Below, one piece after another: positions 1 to 8,187 of a DNA stretch of 64,000 nt. Position numbers and translations under genes: made by a program. The notes under the pieces are model-generated. The model did no database searches, was not told the origin of the DNA, and worked only from the letters and a program-made list of their open reading frames with translations. This DNA comes from Sulfuracidifex metallicus DSM 6482 = JCM 9184. Its GTDB lineage: Archaea > Thermoproteota > Thermoprotei_A > Sulfolobales > Sulfolobaceae. The stretch's first letter is position 1. Every line of letters starts with the position of its first letter. Location: contig CP135238.1 in the NCBI GenBank assembly GCA_032834875.1, positions 378,011-442,010 of the forward strand. The letters are read 5' to 3'.

Positions 1-1688
1 TATCCAAGGGCATAGTAATGCCTGGAAATGATCTTTATGATGTGTTGGAATGTAACGCTATAGTAAGGTTAGCCAAACAAGGTTATGTGGAGAAACCTCT
101 GGTTGAGTATACACCTTTAGACGTGATGGCTCATCAGATTGCTGGTATGGTATTAGAAGGATATGATAACGTAAATGAGATAGAGAAGGTTCTAAGAGGA
201 TCGCTATACTTCAAGGACATGAAGAGGGAAGAGCTTGAGGAAGTAATAGAACTTCTTCAAGGTGCAAGGATTATTAAGAGGAAAGATGACGGAAAGTTAG
301 GTGTATCTTGGAGAATTTGGAGATATTATTATGGAACTAACATGATTCCTGACTCAATTAGGAGCTTTTCTGTAATTGATTCACTAACTGGCACGAAGCT
401 GGGTACACTTAATGAAGATTTTGTATCCACTCTTGAGGACGACAGTTTATTTATCCTTGGAGGCAGACTCTGGAAGGTCGTTACTATAGAGCAGGATAAG
501 GTGTTGGTGGAAAGGGGGCAGTTAAAGAAAGGGGTTCTGCCTAGCTGGTTCGGTGAATCCATACCGGTGGAGAGGGAAACTGCGATGTGGGTGTACGACA
601 GGATAAACGAAATGTTCAAAGGTAACATTAAAGACGACGTAGTTCTACCTCAAGAGAGTAAAGCACTTATACGGGAATACAAGGAAAGAGGATACCCTGA
701 AGTCAAAAGGGACACCGTCTTAGTAGAAATTATTAATCACGATTTAATTATATTGCATTCTCCTCTAGGTAATAGGGGAAACAACACTTTAGGTGCATTA
801 TTTTCAGTGCTATTAAATGGTATAAAGATGGCCAGATCCTCCTTCAGGGCGGATTCCTACCACGTAGCTTTGTCATCCATGGTTCCAATATTCTCCGAGG
901 ATGTAAGAAAGGTAAAAGACGAGATGCTGTCCTTGTCCTATGAACAACTTTTAGGAATACTTGAAAGAGGTATAAGGGACAGTCCTCAGTTTAGATGGAA
1001 GTTGTTAGTGGAAGTCAAGAGGTTCGGAGTGATTGATCCTAAATCTGACGTCGATGTATCAAGCACAATACTTAAGGCATATGCTGACACCTTAGTGGGT
1101 AGGGAGGCGGTTAGAGAACTTTTGGTCAAGAACTATGACGAACAAGCGATTTCTATATTGAAAACTTTGAACTGGGAAATTGTTGAGGTACCATCTCCTT
1201 CTCCTCTTGCATCCCAATTCCTTAACAGACTTATGGCGTTTCAATCTTGGGAGGACAACTCACCCTTCATAATGGGGGTGATGAAGGAAAGATTATTGGA
1301 GAAAGAGTTTAATTTAGTATGCCTAGTATGCGGCTGGAGCGATAAGGTGAAAGTTAAGTATTCTCCTTCAAAGTGCCCTAAGTGTGGATCTGTATTCATA
1401 GGAGCCTCAGAAACGTCTGAAACGGATTCAATCAAGGCTGTGAGGAAGGCTCTAAAGGGTTATAATTTGGACAAAAATGAGAAGAAATTATTGGAAAATG
1501 TGAAGAAAGTTGCTTCTTTCTTTTCCTCCTATGGCAGGAACGCTCTGATAGCCCTAGCTACGCCGGGAGTAGGTCCTTCTAATATAGGCAGAGCTCTAAT
1601 CAAGCTAGGCGAAGGCGAAGAGCAGTTCTATACAGCCCTTTTAGAGGAGGAAAGGAGATTCTTGAAAAACAGGAAGTTTTGGCAGTAG
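1..1688 (+). CDS. Lhr-type superfamily 2 DNA/RNA helicase, C-terminal part (5' end outside window)
   Basis: The reading frame is open from the first base and stops at 1688, so this is the 3' part of a longer gene; the first ATG at 18 is internal. The visible 560 or so residues match the region after the helicase core of archaeal Lhr proteins: a winged-helix/core segment (LDVMAHQIAGMVLEG near residue 35) followed by the long C-terminal domain. A four-cysteine zinc ribbon (CLVCG and CPKCG, residues about 433-455) lies near the end. Lhr proteins are ATP-dependent helicases acting in DNA repair and possibly RNA metabolism. The ATPase motifs must lie upstream of the window. L14e starts 51 bp downstream on the same strand. 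Family call is from pattern recognition; the exact Lhr subtype (aLhr1 or aLhr2) is not settled. Confidence 0.85.
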   Translation, partial: SKGIVMPGNDLYDVLECNAIVRLAKQGYVEKPLVEYTPLDVMAHQIAGMVLEGYDNVNEIEKVLRGSLYFKDMKREELEEVIELLQGARIIKRKDDGKLGVSWRIWRYYYGTNMIPDSIRSFSVIDSLTGTKLGTLNEDFVSTLEDDSLFILGGRLWKVVTIEQDKVLVERGQLKKGVLPSWFGESIPVERETAMWVYDRINEMFKGNIKDDVVLPQESKALIREYKERGYPEVKRDTVLVEIINHDLIILHSPLGNRGNNTLGALFSVLLNGIKMARSSFRADSYHVALSSMVPIFSEDVRKVKDEMLSLSYEQLLGILERGIRDSPQFRWKLLVEVKRFGVIDPKSDVDVSSTILKAYADTLVGREAVRELLVKNYDEQAISILKTLNWEIVEVPSPSPLASQFLNRLMAFQSWEDNSPFIMGVMKERLLEKEFNLVCLVCGWSDKVKVKYSPSKCPKCGSVFIGASETSETDSIKAVRKALKGYNLDKNEKKLLENVKKVASFFSSYGRNALIALATPGVGPSNIGRALIKLGEGEEQFYTALLEEERRFLKNRKFWQ

Positions 1689-1739
1689 GCAGTAAGTTTA
1701 AAATTACCTATTTTTCAGAAGAGATGGGTAGATCAAATC

Positions 1740-2030
1740 ATGGCGGTCATAGAAGTAGGTAGAATTTGCGTTAAAACTAGGGGTAAAGACGCAGGAAAGA
1801 AAGTCGTAATAGTTGATATAATAGATGAGAATTTCGTTCTGGTGACCGGTCCTAAAGACGTGAACGGAGTAAAGAGGAAGAGGACCAACATACTTCACAT
1901 AGATCCAACCGATAAGAAAATAGAAGTAAACAAGGGTGCAACAGATGAGGAAGTAAAGAACGCGCTTCAGCAGGCTTCCCTCCTTGACTTCCAGAAGGAA
2001 GTCGTGAAGCCAAAGATGACTGTGATTTAG
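1740..2030 (+). CDS. rpl14e: 50S ribosomal protein L14e
   Basis: A 96-residue basic protein that matches archaeal/eukaryotic L14e over its full length, starting MAVIEVGRICVK with the typical SH3-like barrel containing GRDAGKK-type residues (here KTRGKDAGKK) near residues 12-21. It is a structural protein of the large ribosomal subunit with no bacterial counterpart. The gene is followed after a single base by cbf5, a pairing common in crenarchaea, so ribosome assembly and rRNA modification are probably co-transcribed. Confidence 0.95.
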   Translation: MAVIEVGRICVKTRGKDAGKKVVIVDIIDENFVLVTGPKDVNGVKRKRTNILHIDPTDKKIEVNKGATDEEVKNALQQASLLDFQKEVVKPKMTVI

Positions 2031-2031
2031 G

Positions 2032-3079
2032 ATGAAGCTTTACGACTTCATCCAGTCAATTGATTCTTTTTGTTCATATGATAATCCCTGGACGTTCAAG
2101 ACGGAACCTGAGATAGATGAGTCTCATGGTTCTTATCCAGATAAAAGGGAAATTAACTCGTTAATTAGAAACGGAATAATTAATGTGGATAAACCTCCTG
2201 GTCCTACTAGCCACGAGGTAGCCTTCTGGATAAAGCAGAGGCTTTCCCTAAACAGGGTAGGACACGGCGGGACCCTAGAGCTGCTGTAAATGGCGGGGTT
2301 ATCCCAAAGTTACCGGGGTCTTACCCGTAGGATTAGATAATGCCACTAAAATAATGCATTACGTTTCAAGATCAACCAAGGAGTATGTTTGCGTGATGCA
2401 GGTTCACTCTGATTTCGAAAAGGAGAGTTTAAAGAGTTGGATAATGAAATTCAAGGGAAAGATTTACCAAAGACCTCCAGTTAGATCCTCTGTAAGTAGA
2501 AAGCTAAGGACTAGGAAGATATACGATATTGAAGTAACTGAAATAGAGGATAGGTTAGTTCTAATGAAGGTAATCTCAGAGCACGGAACATATATGAGAA
2601 AGCTATGCCATGACATAGGAATCTTAAGCGGTTATGGAGCTCATATGAGAGAGCTAAGGAGAACTAGAACTGGCATATTCGATGAGAGGAACTTAGTTAC
2701 CATGCATGAGTTCTCTGAGGCTGTCTACATGTGGAAGAATTGTAAGGATGAATCTTTCATTAGGAAGATAATCATGCCCATGGAGATAGCAACTTGTGGA
2801 ATCCCTAAAATAATGGTTGATAACAATGCAGTTAGTGCCATAGCTTATGGTGCAAAGTTAACAGCGCCAGGAGTGGTTGGTTTTCAACAGTTCAAAAAGG
2901 ATGACGTAGTATGCGTAATAACTACCAAAGGGGAGTTGGTTTCCGTAGGCAAGGCTCTAATGGATTATAGAAGGTTAGCAAAGGTTGATAAAGGAGAGGT
3001 GGCCAGCACTGACAGAGTATTCATAGATAGGGACGTTTACCCCAAGCATTGGGGTGATAAAGACGGAGGTAGTTCTTGA
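2032..3079 (+). CDS. cbf5: Cbf5 (archaeal TruB), H/ACA RNP pseudouridine synthase, split by a 22-nt intron
   Basis: Cbf5 is the catalytic subunit of the H/ACA guide RNP and also makes Psi55 in tRNA. The unspliced sequence shows two frames: 2032 to a stop at 2289, and a second frame running to 3079. Removing 2279-2300 joins them, giving exons 2032-2278 and 2301-3079 and a 341-residue protein. The join restores the catalytic motif GGTLDPKVTGVLPV, whose Asp is the nucleophile-region aspartate of the TruB family; without splicing the codon for that Asp is destroyed. Other supports are the N-terminal KREINSLIRNGIINVDKP, the motif HGTYMRKLCHDIG, and a C-terminal PUA domain (about residues 255-330). 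The start codon lies one base after the L14e stop. The 3' end overlaps the next gene by 26 bp. An intron at this cbf5 position is known in crenarchaea. Confidence 0.93.
2279..2300 (+). other. Archaeal bulge-helix-bulge (BHB) intron in cbf5 mRNA
   Basis: The 22-nt stretch folds with its flanks into a canonical BHB. The outer helix is GGGA (2269-2272) with UCCC (2302-2305). The central 4-bp helix is CCCU (2273-2276) with GGGG (2295-2298), including one G-U pair. The two 3-nt bulges are AGA (2277-2279) and UUA (2299-2301). An inner helix pairs 2280-2283 with 2291-2294 around a 7-nt loop. Cleavage after the second base of each bulge, as the tRNA splicing endonuclease does, removes 2279-2300 and restores the reading frame. 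The geometry was worked out by hand from the sequence. Confidence 0.9.
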
Positions 3080-3611
3080 CGTAATTGATGGAATTCCTCT
3101 CTCTTTTTATTCTAGTACAGGAATATTTTCCAAGAGAAAAGTGGACGTTGGTACGAGGGCACTCTTGGAGAACCTCGTCATACCGGAGAGAGGTATCGTA
3201 GCAGACGTGGGATGTGGTTACGGTCCAGTAGGAATATTTTTAGCATTGAAGAATCCTTCCCTGAAGGTGATCATGTTAGACATAGATCCGAACGCAGTAA
3301 AACTTTCAAAGAAAAACGTTGAAATAAATGGAGTGTCCTCCAGAGTCACCGTGATGAAAAGCGATGTTCTTTCAGCCGTAAACGAGAAGCTTGACGCAAT
3401 CTTCTCCAATCCCCCACTTTCAAAGGGCGTAGATTTCCTAAAGAAGTTCGCCAAGTGTGCTAACGATAAAATCAAGGAAGATGGGTTCTTGGAAATTGTA
3501 GTTTACAGGGGTGAAGAAAACGTCAAGAAGGAATTTTCTCCATACTTTCCTAGTATAAATGTGATAAAGAGAGTAAAAGGCTACTCGATAATCTTAATAA
3601 AAAAGAAGTGA
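3054..3611 (+). CDS. RsmC/TrmN-type class I SAM-dependent methyltransferase
   Basis: A 185-residue protein with a Rossmann-type SAM site (ADVGCGYGPVG near residues 50-60), an acidic residue at the end of strand 2 (MLDIDPNAV) and the motif NPPL (about residue 120). The NPPL motif is typical of N-methyltransferases acting on exocyclic amino groups of RNA or DNA bases, such as RsmC, which methylates rRNA guanine. The N-terminus with its FSSTGIFSKRKVD-like segment (YSSTGIFSKRK) fits archaeal RsmC-like proteins. It begins with GTG inside the end of cbf5 (26-bp overlap), so it is translationally coupled to an rRNA modification gene. The actual target base is inferred, not shown. Confidence 0.8.
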   Translation: MIKTEVVLDVIDGIPLSFYSSTGIFSKRKVDVGTRALLENLVIPERGIVADVGCGYGPVGIFLALKNPSLKVIMLDIDPNAVKLSKKNVEINGVSSRVTVMKSDVLSAVNEKLDAIFSNPPLSKGVDFLKKFAKCANDKIKEDGFLEIVVYRGEENVKKEFSPYFPSINVIKRVKGYSIILIKKK

Positions 3612-3628
3612 GGAATATAAGTGGGCAA

Positions 3629-3712
3629 GCCGGGGTGCCCGAGTGGTTAAGGGGATGGCCTTGAGAGCCATTAGGGGAAATCCCTGCACGGGTTCAAATC
3701 CCGTCCCCGGCG
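3629..3712 (+). tRNA. tRNA-Ser (UGA)
   Basis: A class II cloverleaf. The acceptor GCCGGGG (3629-3635) pairs with CCCCGGC (3705-3711), with discriminator G3712. The anticodon stem ATGGC/GCCAT encloses loop CTTGAGA, giving anticodon UGA. A long variable arm (AGGGG/CCCT region) and the T-loop GGTTCAAATC are present. No CCA is encoded and there is no intron. Confidence 0.95.
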
Positions 3713-3721
3713 TTGGGCTCC

Positions 3722-3777
3722 TTGTGATGACCTCGATGTAGGCAGATTAAATGACGATGATTATTCCCGTCTGAAGT
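3722..3777 (+). ncRNA. Probable C/D box sRNA (2'-O-methylation guide)
   Basis: Between two tRNA genes lies a run of boxes in the correct order and spacing for an archaeal C/D sRNA. Box C is GTGATGA (3724-3730). After exactly 12 nt comes CAGA (3743-3746), a one-base variant of D'. A C' variant ACGATGA lies at 3754-3760, then 10 nt, then box D CTGA (3771-3774). Such RNAs bind L7Ae, Nop5 and fibrillarin and use the segments before D and D' to choose methylation targets. The call is from box pattern only; D' and C' each carry one mismatch. Confidence 0.6.
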
Positions 3778-3814
3778 TAGCAACGTTTTTAACGAAGCGA
3801 TGTTTGTTCTTTAT

Positions 3815-3868
3815 CACTGATGAGAAGAGGGTCGATTGATCGATGAAATGCGCTGGAAATGCTGAAAC
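3815..3868 (+). ncRNA. Possible second C/D box sRNA in tandem
   Basis: About 40 nt after the first candidate: box C CTGATGA (3817-3823), exactly 12 nt, then TTGA (3836-3839) as a D' variant, then a C' variant TCGATGA (3840-3846), 15 nt, and box D CTGA (3862-3865). The C box has C instead of a purine at its first position and the second spacer is a little long, so this is weaker than its neighbour. Their shared layout makes each more credible. Confidence 0.5.
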
Positions 3869-3912
3869 CTCTTAGAGTAAAAGTTATTAGGAAAATTGCT
3901 TAAACTTCTAAT

Positions 3913-3988
3913 GCGGTCATAGTCCAGCCTGGATTAGGACGCCGGCCTCCCAAGCCGGAGATCCCGGGTCCGAATCCCGGTGGCCGCA
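3913..3988 (+). tRNA. tRNA-Gly (CCC)
   Basis: The acceptor GCGGTCA (3913-3919) pairs with TGGCCGC (3981-3987), with discriminator A3988. The anticodon stem CCGGC/GCCGG encloses loop CTCCCAA, giving anticodon CCC. D-stem GTCC/GGAC and T-loop GTCCGAATC are intact. There is no intron and no encoded CCA. It is close in sequence to the tRNA-Gly(UCC) at 59937. Confidence 0.95.
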
Positions 3989-4039
3989 CCTCTTATTTGG
4001 ATTTAATGTCGTTCTAAATGTTCGCGAATAACGGAAAAA

Positions 4040-4047
4040 GTAAAATA
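4040..4047 (+). promoter_or_regulatory. TATA-like element for glmS
   Basis: An AT-rich element (TAAAATAT) sits about 27-31 bp before the ATG at 4071. That spacing would place transcription initiation at or next to the start codon, as in leaderless archaeal mRNAs, and supports the ATG at 4071 over the in-frame ATG at 4047. Confidence 0.45.
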
Positions 4048-4070
4048 TGAATTACGATAGCTTTTCGAAT

Positions 4071-5831
4071 ATGTGTGGAATAATAGGAATAGCGTCTAGC
4101 AAGAAGGATAGGACGCTAACCGATGTACTAGTGTCTTCTCTTGCAAGACTAGAATACAGAGGTTATGATAGCGTCGGTGTAGCTTCCTTAGACGAGGGAG
4201 GAATAGATGTAAGGAAGGCTAAGGGAAAGGTAGTCGAAGTAGTTAAAAGGAAGAAGATAAACGAGATGAATGGATATCTTTTCTTAGGTCATACCAGATG
4301 GGCTACACATGGAGCCCCAAACGATCAAAACGCTCACCCTCACATAGATTGCACGGGTAAAATAGCGGTTGTGCATAACGGAACTTTAACCAACTACAAG
4401 GAATTGAGGGAAGAGTTGGAATCCCTAGGGCACAAGTTCAGAAGCGACACCGACACTGAGGTTATACCGCATCTTGTAGAGGAGTTCATGAAAAGGGGTA
4501 TGGACAGTTTCTCTGCCTTTAAGGCTGCTATCTCTTCATTGAAGGGAAGCTATGCAATACTCATGATAATGGAGGGGGAAAGGAGGATATTCTTCGCCAG
4601 ACTAGACAATCCGCTTGTAATAGGATTAGGCGAGGATAACAAGAACTTCGTTGCTAGTGAGTATGCACCATTTTTACCTTTTACTAGCACAGTTGTTACT
4701 ATCCAGGACGGGGAGGTAGGTTTCGTTACTCCGTCCTCTGTTTATATTGAAAAAGATGGAAAGGTAGTTGACATAAACGACAGAATTCATAAGTTAAACT
4801 TCAGTGTGATCTCTGCCTCTAAAGGAGGATATTCTCACTTTATGTTGAAGGAAATCCACGAGTCACCCTTAGCTGTGAAAGAGACTATTTCCACAATGCT
4901 ATCAGACGAAGCAGTTGTGGAAGCGTCTAGGATAATCTCGAACGCCAACCGCGTATTCGTAGTTGCAGCTGGAACGAGTTATCACGCAGGTCTCTTCTTT
5001 ACTAGATATCTTAATCTCTCAAGTCTAACAGCTATTCCAGTTATAGCCTCAGAGTATTCGTCTTACAAGGCTAAGTCCGGAGATGTAGTTTTAGCTTTAA
5101 GTCAAAGCGGAGAGACTCTCGACGTTAAAATGGCAATTAAGAAGTTCAGGAACGACGGTGCGTCGATCATTTCAATAACTAATGTGATAGAGAGCACAAT
5201 CTCTAGAGAAAGTGATGTTAAGTTATACATGAGAGCAGGACCTGAACTCGGTGTTGCGGCAACAAAAACTTTCGTGTCTCAAGTAGCTTCACTTATGATA
5301 TTAAAGTCCAGAGTTCTAAATGAGGATACAAGTTACTTAGCCAAGGCACCACAGATTTTAGAAGACGCCGTTGAAGAGACCGAGGGTAAGATGAAGAGGT
5401 GGAGCACGTTGATAGATTTTCCTTCAGTTTATTACCTTTCCAAAGGTATAGGAGTACCTTTAGCCATGGAAGGAGCCCTAAAGATAAAAGAGGTAGCTTA
5501 CGTTCATGCAGAGGCATATCCAGCAGGGGAAAGCAAGCACGGACCAATAGCTTTGGTTTCTGAAGGTTTCCCTGTAATCTTCGTCAATCCTGGTTTGGAT
5601 GAACTTAAAGTAAACATGGAGGAAATGAAGTCTCGCGGTGCCAAGATCTTCTCCATTTCAACAGTGAACACTAATTTGACCGACAACGAAGTCATAGTAA
5701 AATCTGAGAGAGATCTAGAACCTTTTGCTCTTTCTCCGCCATTGCAGCTTTTGGCGTTTTACGTTTCAGTGAACAAGGGAATAGATCCGGATAGACCAAG
5801 GAACTTAGCTAAGACGGTGACAGTAGAATGA
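4071..5831 (+). CDS. glmS: Glutamine-fructose-6-phosphate aminotransferase (isomerising)
   Basis: GlmS makes glucosamine-6-phosphate from fructose-6-phosphate and glutamine, the entry to UDP-GlcNAc and to archaeal N-glycans. The N-terminal glutaminase domain begins MCGIIGIA; the Cys must be exposed by Met removal, so the start is 4071 (586 residues) and not 4047, which would add eight residues before it. Two SIS domains follow (about residues 275-420 and 445-575), with SQSGETLD and the C-terminal PRNLAKTVTVE. TGHTRWATHG-type residues (LGHTRWATHG) are intact. The stop overlaps the start of the GlmU-like gene by 4 bp, giving a two-gene amino-sugar operon. Confidence 0.95.
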   Translation: MCGIIGIASSKKDRTLTDVLVSSLARLEYRGYDSVGVASLDEGGIDVRKAKGKVVEVVKRKKINEMNGYLFLGHTRWATHGAPNDQNAHPHIDCTGKIAVVHNGTLTNYKELREELESLGHKFRSDTDTEVIPHLVEEFMKRGMDSFSAFKAAISSLKGSYAILMIMEGERRIFFARLDNPLVIGLGEDNKNFVASEYAPFLPFTSTVVTIQDGEVGFVTPSSVYIEKDGKVVDINDRIHKLNFSVISASKGGYSHFMLKEIHESPLAVKETISTMLSDEAVVEASRIISNANRVFVVAAGTSYHAGLFFTRYLNLSSLTAIPVIASEYSSYKAKSGDVVLALSQSGETLDVKMAIKKFRNDGASIISITNVIESTISRESDVKLYMRAGPELGVAATKTFVSQVASLMILKSRVLNEDTSYLAKAPQILEDAVEETEGKMKRWSTLIDFPSVYYLSKGIGVPLAMEGALKIKEVAYVHAEAYPAGESKHGPIALVSEGFPVIFVNPGLDELKVNMEEMKSRGAKIFSISTVNTNLTDNEVIVKSERDLEPFALSPPLQLLAFYVSVNKGIDPDRPRNLAKTVTVE

Positions 5832-6895
5832 AAGCCGTGATATTGGCCGGAGGAAAAGGGGAGGGACTTTATCCCTTAACTGAAGGACAACAGAAGGAAT
5901 TGCTTTCAGTGTTAGGTAAACCGGTGCTTTCGTACGTTATGGAAGGTCTAATGAAGGCAGGCATTTCTGAGTTCGTTATTGTAACTAGCGATAAGGGAAG
6001 GGAAATTGAAAGGGAATTACCTAATACAGATGCAGGATACGAGGTAGTTTACCAGAAGAAGGAAGGTATAGAGGGTGCAATAAGCGAGGGAATATCGAAA
6101 ATATCTGACAAGTACTACGTTCTAGCTTTCGGGGACATAATAACTTCTAGCCAGCTTTATTCGTCACTACTTTCACTCTATTACACAAACGGTAAACCGT
6201 CTATATCCTTAACACCTATAGGCGAAGGTTTCAACACTTATGGTCTGGTTGAAATAGAAGGTGGAAGGATAAAGGTGGTGAGATCCGGATCCACGTTAGC
6301 TCTGGCTGGAGCTTACGTATTACCCACAGAAACTATGGACAACTTCGAGGAATATCTATCATCCTTAAATCCATCTTACTTCGTATGGTCTGGGCCTTGG
6401 GTTGATATAGGATATCCCGAGGATATCCTGACGGCAATAGAAAACTTGCTTAACGAAAGGAGAGGAACTTTCATATCTGATGGTGCAAATGTGGCCAGAT
6501 CTGCAGTCTTGGGAAATCAGGTTATAATAGAGGATAGAGCAACAATTGAAGATTATGCAGTTATCAAGGGACCAGCTTACATTGGTAAAGATGCGTATAT
6601 TGGCAATTTTTCGCTGATTAGGTCCTTTTCGTCCATTGAGAGAAACGCTATAATAGGAGCCTACAGCGAGGTCGCTCATACGCTGGTAGGACAAGGAGTG
6701 GAGATAGGATCTAAGTCTTATCTAACCTATTCAGTAGTAGGAAGGGAAGCCAAGATAGGAGCTGGAACCATAACTAAAACATCTATGACAAACAAGGTAG
6801 TAAGAGGAAGGTCTAATAAGTTCGGTTGTGTTATACCTCCTAAAGGGAAAGTGGACCACGGTTCCGTACTTAAACCTTTTTACGCAGAGGGCTAA
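5828..6895 (+). CDS. GlmU-like sugar-1-phosphate nucleotidylyltransferase with left-handed beta-helix domain
   Basis: The 355-residue protein has an N-terminal nucleotidyltransferase domain (VILAGGKGEGLYPLTEGQQK, residues 4-23, with the conserved GG-G pattern) and a C-terminal hexapeptide-repeat beta-helix (about residues 215-345; VIIEDRATIEDYAVIKGPAY-type repeats). This layout matches archaeal bifunctional enzymes, such as the Sulfolobus tokodaii GlmU-like protein, that acetylate glucosamine-1-phosphate and form UDP-GlcNAc. Its position directly after glmS, with a 4-bp overlap, supports UDP-GlcNAc synthesis. The usual signature PKPL around the substrate lysine reads QKEL here, a small departure. 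Acetyltransferase activity is inferred from context. Confidence 0.82.
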   Translation: MKAVILAGGKGEGLYPLTEGQQKELLSVLGKPVLSYVMEGLMKAGISEFVIVTSDKGREIERELPNTDAGYEVVYQKKEGIEGAISEGISKISDKYYVLAFGDIITSSQLYSSLLSLYYTNGKPSISLTPIGEGFNTYGLVEIEGGRIKVVRSGSTLALAGAYVLPTETMDNFEEYLSSLNPSYFVWSGPWVDIGYPEDILTAIENLLNERRGTFISDGANVARSAVLGNQVIIEDRATIEDYAVIKGPAYIGKDAYIGNFSLIRSFSSIERNAIIGAYSEVAHTLVGQGVEIGSKSYLTYSVVGREAKIGAGTITKTSMTNKVVRGRSNKFGCVIPPKGKVDHGSVLKPFYAEG

Positions 6896-6994
6896 TTCAA
6901 TGTTTAGAATTTGAGATTAATGGGTCATGTATTTTCTCCTTATTTTATCGGCCTTCAAGATTTCGGTGAGAGACCTATGAAATCTCAGAAGTTA

Positions 6995-7069
6995 TGGGCC
7001 CGCCGGGATTTGAACCCGGGACCTCGACGACCCGAACGTCGCATCCTAGCCAAGCTGGACCACGGGCCC
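6995..7069 (-). tRNA. tRNA-Pro (CGG)
   Basis: On the minus strand, acceptor GGGCCCG (7069-7063) pairs with CGGGCCC, with discriminator A at 6995. Anticodon stem CGACG/CGTCG encloses loop TTCGGGT, giving anticodon CGG. The T-arm CCGGG/CCCGG with TTCAAAT is intact. No intron and no CCA. Confidence 0.94.
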
Positions 7070-7114
7070 ATAATTTAATTTTTAGCTGGTTTTATAAAAC
7101 TTCATCGATTGAGC

Positions 7115-7843
7115 ATGGAAAACGTTTATGACAAATTCGTCATAGATATGGTAGGCAAGAGAATAGCCGGTGACATAGTATGGAGTAACGACGTTTATAA
7201 TTCCTTAAGGAAATGGAGAGAAACCTTTAGACTTTCTCAACAGGAGCTTGCCAAGGAACTAGGCGTGAAACAGACCGTGATTGCAGATTACGAGAGAGGA
7301 AGAAGACAGCCAGGCAGTTCATTCATAAAGAGATACGTTTCAGCTCTAATAAGAAGTGACGCAAAGAACGGCTTCAAGGTAATAGGAGAACTCGTAAAGA
7401 TGTTCAACTTAAACTTTCCTTACATCATGGACATGGGAGATTTCATTTCTCCTCTTCCAACACATGAAATAATAAGAGCTGTTGACGGAGTAATTTTGAA
7501 CTCCTTTGTAAATCAATTTACAGTTTATGGATACATGGTGGCAAACAGCATAAAGGCAATATCTACACTGAGCGGTACAGATTTTTACCAGTTCCTTTCA
7601 TTGTCTCTGAATAGAGTCTTAGTCTTCACAAAAGTGGCTGGAGGAAGATCTCCAATGATAGCGCTTAAGGTAGCCCCGGTTAAACCTAAGGTTGTTGTAC
7701 TTCATAGACCCGTGAGAATAGATCCGCTCGCGCTTTACCTGAGCGAACAGGAAGGAATAAACATAGTGATTTCAACCAAGAAAACTGAGGAGGAACTCAT
7801 AAACTCTATGAGGTCTCTCCTGTCAAGTAGGCAAGAGCCTTAG
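7115..7843 (+). CDS. XRE-family (Cro/CI HTH) archaeal transcriptional regulator
   Basis: A helix-turn-helix of the XRE type (LSQQELAKELGVKQTVIADY, about residues 40-60) is followed by an archaea-specific C-terminal domain of about 150 residues. I choose the ATG at 7115 because a TATA-like TTTATAAAA at 7091-7099 lies about 20-24 bp upstream; a TTG at 7109 would add two residues. This fits the conserved archaeal family of HTH regulators with a C-terminal domain of unknown ligand. The gene lies between tRNA-Pro and the convergent NAC gene, whose 3' end it overlaps by 38 bp. Its regulon is unknown; a palindrome in the nearby NAC/aCPSF2 promoter region is one candidate target. Confidence 0.8.
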   Translation: MENVYDKFVIDMVGKRIAGDIVWSNDVYNSLRKWRETFRLSQQELAKELGVKQTVIADYERGRRQPGSSFIKRYVSALIRSDAKNGFKVIGELVKMFNLNFPYIMDMGDFISPLPTHEIIRAVDGVILNSFVNQFTVYGYMVANSIKAISTLSGTDFYQFLSLSLNRVLVFTKVAGGRSPMIALKVAPVKPKVVVLHRPVRIDPLALYLSEQEGINIVISTKKTEEELINSMRSLLSSRQEP

Positions 7844-8186
7844 CTATGTCTCCTCCGTTCTTATTCAAAGCGTCCCTTACTTCTGTTTCGCCTTTTCCAG
7901 TTTGTTCCATTAAGAACTTTACGTCTTCTTCGTTTATGCTGGGCTGGATCTGAACAACAGTCTCAGGTTTTACTTCTTCTTCTCTCTCGTTCCCTCCCAT
8001 TATAGTATAGAACGAATTTCCCTGTGCAGACATCTTAGCAACTTGGCACTCCTCGATTACTATCCTCTTACCATCTGCAGTTTCTATGATTACTCGCGTA
8101 GCATTTATCTGATTTGTTTTAATTCCCATCTTTTCAAGTTTTTTCAGGTCGTTGTTTTTGATCTTCATCAATTTACTTTCATTCAT
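7806..8186 (-). CDS. nac: Nascent polypeptide-associated complex protein (archaeal alpha-NAC)
   Basis: A 126-residue protein with an NAC domain (about residues 20-75, including GIKTNQINATRVIIETADGK) and a C-terminal UBA domain (about 88-126, NEEDVKFLMEQTGKGE). Archaeal NAC forms homodimers and binds nascent chains at the ribosome exit. The frame is open further upstream, but MNESKLMKIKNNDLKK is the natural start; a longer reading would run through the divergent gene's coding region. It is divergent from aCPSF2 with 39 bp between start codons. Confidence 0.92.
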   Translation of the reverse strand: MNESKLMKIKNNDLKKLEKMGIKTNQINATRVIIETADGKRIVIEECQVAKMSAQGNSFYTIMGGNEREEEVKPETVVQIQPSINEEDVKFLMEQTGKGETEVRDALNKNGGDIAKALAYLTGETS

Positions 8187-8187
8187 A

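Noticed and set aside
2032-2353. cbf5 as a frameshifted pseudogene or two separate genes
   Set aside because: A single 22-nt BHB intron restores the whole frame and the catalytic motif.
3731-3742. The first sRNA guide segment resembles a 23S rRNA peptidyl-transferase-region sequence as I remember it
   Set aside because: The resemblance is identity and not complementarity, so it does not define a methylation target; probably chance.
4047-4070. Upstream ATG as glmS start
   Set aside because: The nucleophile Cys must follow the initiator Met, and the TATA spacing favours 4071.
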